From JAUIHN01 sp964556075 (GTDB lineage Bacteria; Patescibacteriota; Saccharimonadia; Saccharimonadales; Saccharimonadaceae): a stretch of DNA of 5,757 bases. The translations under genes and the position numbers were made by a program. The DNA is taken from contig CAZKUV010000047.1 of assembly GCA_964556075.1 (NCBI GenBank), positions 1 through 5,757 on the forward strand, in the 5' to 3' direction. The notes beneath the pieces are model-generated. The model was not told where the DNA came from. It saw only the letters and a program-made list of their open reading frames with translations, and searched no databases. Positions 1 to 4,971 of this stretch are shown here, in pieces; position 1 is the stretch's first letter, and each line of letters starts with the position of its first letter.

Positions 1-1
1 C

Positions 2-1909
2 CTTATCCATGCACTTATAGCAGCGGAAGATAAGAACTTTTATGAACACGACGGCTTTTCTATAACCGGTATTATTCGAGCCTTTTATAGCAATCTTTTA
101 AGTCGAGAGATTACTGGAGGTGGCTCAACCATTACCCAGCAGCTCGTCAAGAATACTCTCCTGAACGAAAGACAGACCTTTATGCGCAAGTACCAAGAGC
201 TTGCAATCGCGGTTGCCGTCGAAAATAGATACAGTAAAGACCAGATTCTCGAGATGTACTTAAACTCGATTTTCTTCGGCGGAATGGTGTTCGGAATTGA
301 TGAAGCCGCTGAATTTTACTTTGACGCCGAGCCTGCTGATTTGAATCTCGCACAGAGCGCGATGCTTGTCGGTATACTGCCAGCTCCAAACGCGTATTCC
401 CCAACGCTGGGCAACCCAGAGTACGCCAAGGAAAGACAACGAACCGTCCTTGACCGGATGGTAAGAAATGGATATATCACCGAAGAGCAGGCTGACGAGG
501 CTTTTGCCGAAGAACTAATCTACGCCCCGGTTAAAGAAGCCGAAGCTAGTATTGCGCCGCATTTCGTTCAAATGGTCCTTGATGAGCTCTACGAAGAGTA
601 TGACGAGGAAGTCGTTACTCGCTCAGGATACCAAGTGCGAACTACCCTCGACAGTAAGTTGCAACAACAGCTTAATCAGAATATAGCTAACCATATGGGC
701 TTCATTAGAGCGAACGGTGGCTCAAACGCTGCCGGCGTCGCGATTGACCCGAAAAGCGGATCTATACTCGCGCTAGTAGGGAGTGCTGACTGGAATAACG
801 AGCAGTGGGGCAAAGTAAATCTAGTGACCAGTCCGCGACAGCCCGGATCGAGCTTCAAACCGATTTACTATAGTACAGCGCTAGATAATGGCACAATCAC
901 ACCAGCCACGATTCTCAGCGATACACCGACAGATTTCGGAGGTTACCGTCCGCTGAACGCTGATCGTAGATTCCGTGGCAATGTTACGGTGCGAAGTGCA
1001 CTGAACCAGTCTCTCAATATACCGAGTGTCGAAGTGCTACAAAAACTTGGAGTACCCGCGGCAATCGAGGGTGCAAAGAAGCTCGGCATTACGACGCTAG
1101 ATGCATCGAATCAGTATGGACTCTCGCTCGCTCTCGGATCAGCGGAGGTTCCGCTGCTCGAAATGACCAATGCCTACGCCGCCTTTGCGAACGAAGGGCA
1201 ATTGTATGAAGCCGTTACGATTCAACAGATAGATGACAAATTTGGCACACCTGTTTACCGTGCCCCAAGAGCAGTTACGAAACCGGCACTCAGTCCAGAA
1301 GGCGCGTTCCTTATCTCGCATATACTTTCAGACAGCGCTGCGAGAGCTCCGATTTTCGGAGCAACGTTGAACGTACCTGGACGAACCGCCGCTGTTAAAA
1401 CCGGAACGACTGATGAGCAGCGAGACGCCTGGACAATCGGGTATACTCCTCAACTCGCGGTAGGCATTTGGGTCGGAAACAATGATAACGCGCCTATGCT
1501 TAACGGAGGATCAGGAATGGCTGGTCCGATATGGATTAATACCATGAGTCAAGCCTTGGCTGGAGTTCCTGACACGGCATTTACGGTGCCCGCTGGAATA
1601 GTGCAGCGAGCTGTCTGTTTCGGACAAGAGGCGTTAGCTACCCGTAGCGGATACGGCACGTTTAATGAATATTTCCGTCAAGACGCTCTGCCATCAAAGA
1701 CATGTACTCCGGTCGATGAGCCGAGACAAGAGGAAGATAAAGCGCCCCTACCGGACACTGACGAAGAGACCGATGACGAAGACGAGGCAGGAGACAATCC
1801 ACCCCAGCCGGGAGAAGACGAAGAAGATGATTCGACAGATACGGACGAGCCGAGTAATGGACAAAATGGTATCGGTGGTGGCATATTTCCTCGACGTGTA
1901 GGCAGATAG
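2..1909 (+). CDS. Class A penicillin-binding protein (bifunctional transglycosylase/transpeptidase), 5' partial
   Basis: Bifunctional peptidoglycan synthase, normally anchored in the membrane by an N-terminal helix: it polymerises lipid II into glycan strands and cross-links stem peptides. The reading frame is open from base 2, giving 635 visible residues. The cytoplasmic tail, membrane helix and true start lie upstream of the window. Glycosyltransferase family 51 motifs are all present: EDKNFYEHDG (catalytic Glu9), GGGSTITQQLVKN (39-51), RKYQE (62-66) and ILEMYLN (82-88). The transpeptidase domain follows with SSFK (nucleophile Ser283, Lys286), SLN (337-339) and KTGT (466-469), so both activities look intact. 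Two cysteines (539, 568) flank the end of the domain. The protein ends in an acidic Pro/Asp/Glu tail (572-616) and a basic tip. It closes with tandem stops TAG-TGA. ruvA follows after 27 bases, so co-transcription is likely. The family call is firm; the paralogue (PBP1a, 1b or 2c type) cannot be told. Confidence 0.96.
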   Translation, partial: LIHALIAAEDKNFYEHDGFSITGIIRAFYSNLLSREITGGGSTITQQLVKNTLLNERQTFMRKYQELAIAVAVENRYSKDQILEMYLNSIFFGGMVFGIDEAAEFYFDAEPADLNLAQSAMLVGILPAPNAYSPTLGNPEYAKERQRTVLDRMVRNGYITEEQADEAFAEELIYAPVKEAEASIAPHFVQMVLDELYEEYDEEVVTRSGYQVRTTLDSKLQQQLNQNIANHMGFIRANGGSNAAGVAIDPKSGSILALVGSADWNNEQWGKVNLVTSPRQPGSSFKPIYYSTALDNGTITPATILSDTPTDFGGYRPLNADRRFRGNVTVRSALNQSLNIPSVEVLQKLGVPAAIEGAKKLGITTLDASNQYGLSLALGSAEVPLLEMTNAYAAFANEGQLYEAVTIQQIDDKFGTPVYRAPRAVTKPALSPEGAFLISHILSDSAARAPIFGATLNVPGRTAAVKTGTTDEQRDAWTIGYTPQLAVGIWVGNNDNAPMLNGGSGMAGPIWINTMSQALAGVPDTAFTVPAGIVQRAVCFGQEALATRSGYGTFNEYFRQDALPSKTCTPVDEPRQEEDKAPLPDTDEETDDEDEAGDNPPQPGEDEEDDSTDTDEPSNGQNGIGGGIFPRRVGR

Positions 1910-1922
1910 TGAGCGAGAAGTA

Positions 1923-1931
1923 GAGAAAGGG
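1923..1931 (+). promoter_or_regulatory. Shine-Dalgarno region of ruvA
   Basis: A purine-rich GAGAAAGGG ends 5 bases before the ruvA ATG, an acceptable distance for 16S rRNA pairing. An in-frame TGA at 1910-1912, the second stop of the PBP gene, rules out a longer RuvA. The site is worth noting because ruvB and the prepilin gene in this window lack any such site. Confidence 0.6.
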
Positions 1932-1936
1932 ATAGG

Positions 1937-2512
1937 ATGATAGCACATGTTTCAGGGACTGTAGCGGAAAAATTCGGTTCGTCAGTAATTGTTGACGTGC
2001 ATGGAGTCGGATACGAAATAGCCGTACCGCGTGGAGACTATGAGCAGGTTACGCTTGACGAAACCGTGAAGTTCTACACCTACCATCATATACGAGAGCA
2101 GAGCGAAGAACTCTTTGGGTTCAGTTCACTTGCTGCCAAGAAGCTGTTCGAACTTCTCATTACGGTTCAAGGTGTCGGACCGAAGGCTGCACTTGCAATC
2201 CTAAGTCTCGGAACGGCCGAACAAGTGCGAAACGCGATAGCTAACAGTGATTCTGTGTTTATCACGAAGGCAGTGGGAGTCGGAAAAAGAACCGCCGAGC
2301 GAGTAGTCGTAGATTTGGCCGACAAAGTTGGACTACCCACAAAGTATCAGCAAACTCAAGTTACGCAAGAAGAACGTAAGACAAGCGACGAAGCATTGGA
2401 AGCCTTGATGGCACTAGGATTTACGCTTGCAGAGGCGACGAAAGCATTAGAGGGTGTCGATCCGACCCTTCCGACCGCAAAGCGCGTGACCGAAGCATTA
2501 AAGAGCCAATGA
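1937..2512 (+). CDS. ruvA: Holliday junction branch migration protein RuvA
   Basis: RuvA tetramers bind the four-way Holliday junction and load the RuvB motor, which drives branch migration in the cytoplasm during recombinational repair. The 191 residues match the usual family length. Domain I is the OB fold (about 1-62), starting MIAHVSGTV and ending in HHIREQSEELFGF. Domain II carries two helix-hairpin-helix DNA-binding motifs, with GVGPKAA (79-85) and GVGKRTAE (114-121). A flexible linker (about 134-150) leads to the small C-terminal domain III (about 150-191, with EALMALGF and EATKAL), which contacts RuvB. The acidic pin that is Glu-Asp in E. coli reads Glu54-Gln55 here. The ATG is supported by the upstream purine tract and an in-frame stop. 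The gene ends with a single TGA at the normal length, showing that UGA means stop. The PBP gene lies 27 bases upstream and ruvB 80 bases downstream. Confidence 0.97.
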   Translation: MIAHVSGTVAEKFGSSVIVDVHGVGYEIAVPRGDYEQVTLDETVKFYTYHHIREQSEELFGFSSLAAKKLFELLITVQGVGPKAALAILSLGTAEQVRNAIANSDSVFITKAVGVGKRTAERVVVDLADKVGLPTKYQQTQVTQEERKTSDEALEALMALGFTLAEATKALEGVDPTLPTAKRVTEALKSQ

Positions 2513-2532
2513 CCTGTCATCAAGCTCAATCT

Positions 2533-2564
2533 CTCTGGTTGAATAGACCCGACACTGGTTGCAT
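2533..2564 (+). repeat. Short direct repeat (12-mer, 20-base period) upstream of ruvB
   Basis: CTCTGGTTGAAT (2533-2544) and CACTGGTTGCAT (2553-2564) match at 10 of 12 positions and share CTGGTTG. Their starts are exactly 20 bases apart, about two helical turns, so both copies face the same side of the DNA. They lie just upstream of the proposed ruvB -10 box in the ruvA-ruvB gap. The position suits an activator or repressor site, but no regulator can be named and chance is possible. Confidence 0.3.
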
Positions 2565-2575
2565 CGCTATGTCTA

Positions 2576-2584
2576 TGGGATAAT
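2576..2584 (+). promoter_or_regulatory. Extended -10 promoter for ruvB, probably giving a leaderless transcript
   Basis: TGG followed by GATAAT (2579-2584; 5 of 6 to TATAAT) forms an extended -10 element. Its last base is followed by 8 bases and then the ruvB ATG. Transcription would start at or within a base or two of the start codon, leaving no room for a ribosome binding site. No good -35 hexamer is seen at 17 bases, which extended -10 promoters tolerate. ruvB may therefore be transcribed independently of ruvA as well as by read-through. Confidence 0.5.
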
Positions 2585-2592
2585 AGAGATAT

Positions 2593-3603
2593 ATGGCCAT
2601 CGAACGAATAGTTGATACCAGCGTCCACGACGAAAATCCAGAAGAACAGGTTATCGAGGTAACCCTGCGTCCTCAAAACTTCGAAGACTATACCGGACAA
2701 GAGCGTATTAAGAAAAATCTGAAGTTGGCAATTGAAGCGGCGAAGAAACGGAACGAACCAATCGACCATGTGCTTCTCTATGGACCACCTGGGCTTGGAA
2801 AAACTACGCTTGCCATGGTGATTGCCAACGAGATGGGAAAGGATATCCGTATAACTGCCGGTCCCGCAATTGAACGCGCGGGTGACCTCGCGAGCATCTT
2901 AACGAACCTGAGTGACGGCGATGTGCTATTTATCGACGAAATACACCGCTTAAGTCGTTCGGTTGAAGAAGTACTTTATAGCGCCATGGAAGATTTTAAG
3001 CTGGACATAGTTACCGGAAAGGGTCCATACAGTCGCTCGATTCGTCTTGATTTACCCAAATTCACAGTCATCGGCGCGACGACGCGAACCGGAGCTCTTG
3101 CGGCTCCGCTGCGTGATCGGTTTGGGCATATATATCGTCTAGAGTTTTACACAACGCAGGAAATCGCCCAGATTGTTCGACGAGCGGCTGCAATTCTTGG
3201 AAGTACTATAGAAGGTCCTGCGGCGGAACTCCTCTCGACACGTGCTCGACTAACGCCGCGGATCGCCAACAGACTTCTCAAACGAGTCCGCGATTATGCC
3301 GATGTGAACGGGGATGGAATTATTGATCAACCTGTAACGATGAAAGCCTTAGCAATGCTGGAGATAGATGAGCTCGGACTCGATCCCGCTGATCGGCTTT
3401 TGCTTCGTAGCATAATTGAGAATTACGGGGATAACCCTGTAGGTCTAAACACAATCGCCGCGTTAACAGGTGACGAGGCGACAACCATAGAAGATTTTTA
3501 CGAACCGTATCTTATGCAGCTAGGATTTATTGAAAGAACGCCGCGCGGTCGACGAGTCACACCGAAGGCGTATCGTCATCTTGGGCTGGACATTGAAGGG
3601 TGA
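2593..3603 (+). CDS. ruvB: Holliday junction branch migration ATPase RuvB
   Basis: RuvB is the hexameric AAA+ motor that pumps duplex DNA through the RuvA-bound Holliday junction, powered by ATP. The 336 residues match the family length. Visible landmarks are the N-terminal LRPQNFEDYTGQ (25-36), Walker A GPPGLGKT (64-71), Walker B and downstream FIDEIHRL (113-120), sensor 1 GATTR (161-165), LRDRFG (173-178) with the arginine finger, sensor 2 TPRIANRLLKR (221-231), and the winged-helix C-terminal domain with NPVGLNTIA and EPYLMQLGFIERTPRGR. By the two-residue offset of the Walker motifs, Arg176 should be the counterpart of the E. coli arginine finger. The usual Gly before TPRIAN is Leu220. An in-frame TAG at 2584-2586 fixes the ATG as the start, although only a weak AGAG precedes it. 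The gene ends with tandem TGA-TAG stops, 12 bases before the PH-domain gene. Confidence 0.98.
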   Translation: MAIERIVDTSVHDENPEEQVIEVTLRPQNFEDYTGQERIKKNLKLAIEAAKKRNEPIDHVLLYGPPGLGKTTLAMVIANEMGKDIRITAGPAIERAGDLASILTNLSDGDVLFIDEIHRLSRSVEEVLYSAMEDFKLDIVTGKGPYSRSIRLDLPKFTVIGATTRTGALAAPLRDRFGHIYRLEFYTTQEIAQIVRRAAAILGSTIEGPAAELLSTRARLTPRIANRLLKRVRDYADVNGDGIIDQPVTMKALAMLEIDELGLDPADRLLLRSIIENYGDNPVGLNTIAALTGDEATTIEDFYEPYLMQLGFIERTPRGRRVTPKAYRHLGLDIEG

Positions 3604-3609
3604 TAGACT
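3581..3609 (+). promoter_or_regulatory. Possible promoter for the PH-domain gene overlapping the ruvB end
   Basis: TTGGGC (3581-3586), a 17-base spacer ending in TGA, and TAGACT (3604-3609) form a weak candidate with an extended -10. The hexamers match consensus at 3 of 6 and 4 of 6. The -10 box uses the ruvB stop codons and ends 6 bases before the PH gene ATG, the spacing at which transcription would begin on the start codon itself. GAAGGG at 3595-3600 is 15 bases from the ATG, too far for a normal Shine-Dalgarno. Read-through from ruvB remains an alternative. Confidence 0.3.
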
Positions 3610-3615
3610 AAAACT

Positions 3616-4437
3616 ATGAGTGAGGAACAGCAAGACCGACCAGCAGCGTATGATGCTCAGGGACGTCCATTATATTATCATCCGCCTAAAACTACCGCTG
3701 AGCAACAGCGGACCTCTTTGGTGACAATAAAACCCGAAGCATATGATGGTCATAACTTTGACCCGAAAATCCGGGCGCAATACGCGAACGAGCCAGATAT
3801 TGTACATGCGGCGAGACCACTCGAGCCGAAGGTTCCAAGTATTAGCGAAGAGCTGAGACAAAAACATGAGCAGTCGGTTCGACAATACCCTCAACTAAAC
3901 CTGAGCGAAGGAGAGTACGTTATCTTGCGTATAAAGCGTCATCCGATCGGTCTGTTCGCTCCAATTGCGATGACGTCATTTGCCGTGATATTTTTCGTCT
4001 CATTTGCTTTCTTAGTCTCTGATTACTATGACAGAACAGGGGGAGTATCGTATGGTGGGTACGAACTGCCGGCTCAAGGGATTATTGTGGCATGCCTGTT
4101 ATTGCTTGCTCTGTTGTCTAGTATAGTCGGCGCAGTGGCGGTTTGGGTGTACCAGAAGAATCAATTTTTCCTCACTAATGAGTCGGTCATCCAGGAAATT
4201 CAGCACGGATTGTTTTCGCACCATGAACAGACAGTGAGTCTAGGTAGCATTGAAGATGCCAGCTATAAGCGTCGGGGAATTCTGCAACACATTTTTGATT
4301 ATGGAACTATGCGACTCAGTACTGAAGGTGAGGAAACAACCTACCGGTTTGCCTTTGTTGAAAACCCAAAGCGTCAGATTGCAATTGTCAATAACGCAAT
4401 CGAGGCATTTAAAAACGGCAGACCTGTCGACGACTAA
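3616..4437 (+). CDS. Two-TM membrane protein with C-terminal bacterial PH domain
   Basis: Membrane protein of unknown role, 273 residues. Residues 1-95 are hydrophilic, rich in Gln, Pro, Tyr and charge, with no recognisable domain. The segment LSEGEYVILRIKRHP (96-110) is the lead-in often seen before PH-type membrane domains. Two hydrophobic helices follow (about 112-135 and 154-178), joined by a short loop rich in Gly and Tyr. Then comes a PH-like beta-rich domain (about 181-265) containing NQFFLTNESVIQE, GLFSHHEQTVSLGSIEDA and FDYGTMRLSTEGEETTYRF, closing with a helix. This resembles the bPH_2/DUF304 family, whose biochemical function is not established. The predicted topology puts both the N-terminus and the PH domain in the cytoplasm. 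The start is fixed by in-frame stops just upstream (TGA-TAG at 3601-3606). The gene sits 12 bases after ruvB and in the same direction. It meets the prepilin gene tail to tail. A functional link to recombination is not implied. Confidence 0.85.
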   Translation: MSEEQQDRPAAYDAQGRPLYYHPPKTTAEQQRTSLVTIKPEAYDGHNFDPKIRAQYANEPDIVHAARPLEPKVPSISEELRQKHEQSVRQYPQLNLSEGEYVILRIKRHPIGLFAPIAMTSFAVIFFVSFAFLVSDYYDRTGGVSYGGYELPAQGIIVACLLLLALLSSIVGAVAVWVYQKNQFFLTNESVIQEIQHGLFSHHEQTVSLGSIEDASYKRRGILQHIFDYGTMRLSTEGEETTYRFAFVENPKRQIAIVNNAIEAFKNGRPVDD

Positions 4438-4452
4438 CAATAGCTAGTTAAG

Positions 4453-4845
4453 TTACTTTTCCCGATTGGTTTTGATATAGTCAGCTTCTTTTTCTAGCTG
4501 AGCCCGCAAGGTATAACTGCCACACTTTTCGTTTTCGCAGTTTACCGCTTCGTAACGATAGCTAGATTGAGGACTGCCCAGCTCATAACCGAGCGGGTCT
4601 GTAAATAAATCGGGATCCATGGCGGTAAGATTGTCGCTAGAAATCGTTTCTGGATAGTATCCATTCTTCTTGAAGAAGACTTCTTCAAGATTGTAGTACA
4701 TTGCGTTTATGGCAGTTTTACGTTTCTCGTCGCGCTGAGACGCTTCGATATTCGCTTTTTGATAGATGAGGAGTATACTTGCGAACGCAAAGAAAACAAT
4801 GACGACCACAAGCTCTGCGATAGTGAATCCGTACGAACGTTTCAT
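4453..4845 (-). CDS. Type IV prepilin-like protein (class III signal, pseudopilin family)
   Basis: Small 130-residue prepilin-like protein, exported and assembled into a type IV pilus or pseudopilus. The N-terminus is a six-residue basic leader MKRSYG followed by FTIAE. This is the classic prepilin peptidase site: cleavage after Gly6, N-methylated Phe7 at +1, Glu11 at +5. A hydrophobic helix (about 12-29) gives the filament core. After it come the charged helix residues ASQRDEKRKTAINAMYYNLE and the motif FFKKNGYYPETI, typical of the small pilin/GspG-like group. Cys103 and Cys108 could form a small C-terminal disulfide loop, and YTLRAQLEKE is a family-like ending. The start is fixed by an in-frame TGA nine bases upstream. 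No other pilus genes are in view, so whether it is a major or minor pilin or a competence pseudopilin cannot be told. It is transcribed away from recA and towards the PH-domain gene. Confidence 0.88.
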   Translation of the reverse strand: MKRSYGFTIAELVVVIVFFAFASILLIYQKANIEASQRDEKRKTAINAMYYNLEEVFFKKNGYYPETISSDNLTAMDPDLFTDPLGYELGSPQSSYRYEAVNCENEKCGSYTLRAQLEKEADYIKTNREK

Positions 4846-4853
4846 TACGTATC

Positions 4854-4882
4854 AGTATAGCACGTGCGAGAACGGAGGCGAA
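4854..4882 (-). promoter_or_regulatory. Promoter of the prepilin gene, extended -10, probably leaderless
   Basis: On the minus strand, TGC plus TATACT (4859-4854; 5 of 6 to consensus) is an extended -10 element. It is followed by 8 bases and the prepilin ATG. A weak -35 (TTCGCC, 4882-4877, 3 of 6) lies at 17 bases spacing. No Shine-Dalgarno sequence lies in the 20 bases before the ATG, so the transcript should start at or just before the start codon. The geometry is the same as that proposed for ruvB. Confidence 0.5.
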
Positions 4883-4912
4883 TGACGTCACATAGCCAAT
4901 TTTCGAGCTGGT

Positions 4913-4942
4913 TTATCAAGAGTTATATGGTCATGGTATAAT
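4913..4942 (+). promoter_or_regulatory. recA promoter
   Basis: A perfect TATAAT (4937-4942) preceded by TGG makes a strong extended -10. TTATCA (4913-4918, 4 of 6 to TTGACA) lies at an 18-base spacing. The predicted start of transcription is about 4949-4951, giving a recA leader of only 17-19 bases. I see no convincing palindromic LexA-type operator in the region. CTGGTT at 4908-4913 overlaps the -35 by one base and resembles the repeat ahead of ruvB, but six bases are too few to claim a shared operator. Confidence 0.7.
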
Positions 4943-4950
4943 AATCTATA

Positions 4951-4971
4951 GTGAAAGCGAGGGGAATATGA
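4951..4971 (+). CDS. Possible six-codon leader ORF overlapping the recA start (speculative)
   Basis: A GTG at 4951 opens a frame reading fMet-Lys-Ala-Arg-Gly-Ile, then TGA. The GTG lies 8 bases after the recA TATAAT, the same distance as the ATGs of ruvB and the prepilin gene from their -10 boxes, so it could be the first codon of the transcript. The TGA overlaps the recA ATG as ATGA, a classic coupling overlap, and the frame is not that of recA. The ORF also contains the recA Shine-Dalgarno bases. It may be coincidence: it is very short and has no independent support. Confidence 0.2.
   Translation: MKARGI
4959..4964 (+). promoter_or_regulatory. Shine-Dalgarno site of recA
   Basis: GAGGGG lies just before AAT and the recA ATG. 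The GAGG core ends 5 bases from the start codon. It supports the ATG at 4968 and shows that this genome does use Shine-Dalgarno initiation, in contrast to ruvB and the prepilin gene. Confidence 0.65.

Noticed and set aside
1678..1948. Several overlapping frames on both strands over the PBP 3' end
   Set aside because: They are mirror products of the GA-rich acidic-tail codons, have no start signals and look nothing like known proteins.
2510..2592. UGA recoding (glycine) extending RuvA past its TGA
   Set aside because: RuvA already has the normal family length and domain III ending, ruvB also ends on TGA at its usual length, and the extension would have no family match.
3301..3336. EF-hand-like calcium loop in RuvB (DVNGDGIID, residues 237-245)
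   Set aside because: A GDG-I segment is a normal part of RuvB proteins at this place, and the twelfth loop position is Val rather than Glu/Asp, so calcium binding is unlikely.
4434..4452. Hairpin TAAC...GTTA after the PH-domain gene as a terminator
   Set aside because: Only four A/T-rich pairs with an 8-base loop and no following T-run; far too weak.
4883..4890. Perfect palindrome TGACGTCA in the recA-prepilin region, also at 3971-3978
   Set aside because: The second copy lies inside the PH-domain coding sequence with different flanks. An 8-base match repeated once fits chance, and it does not resemble a LexA operator.
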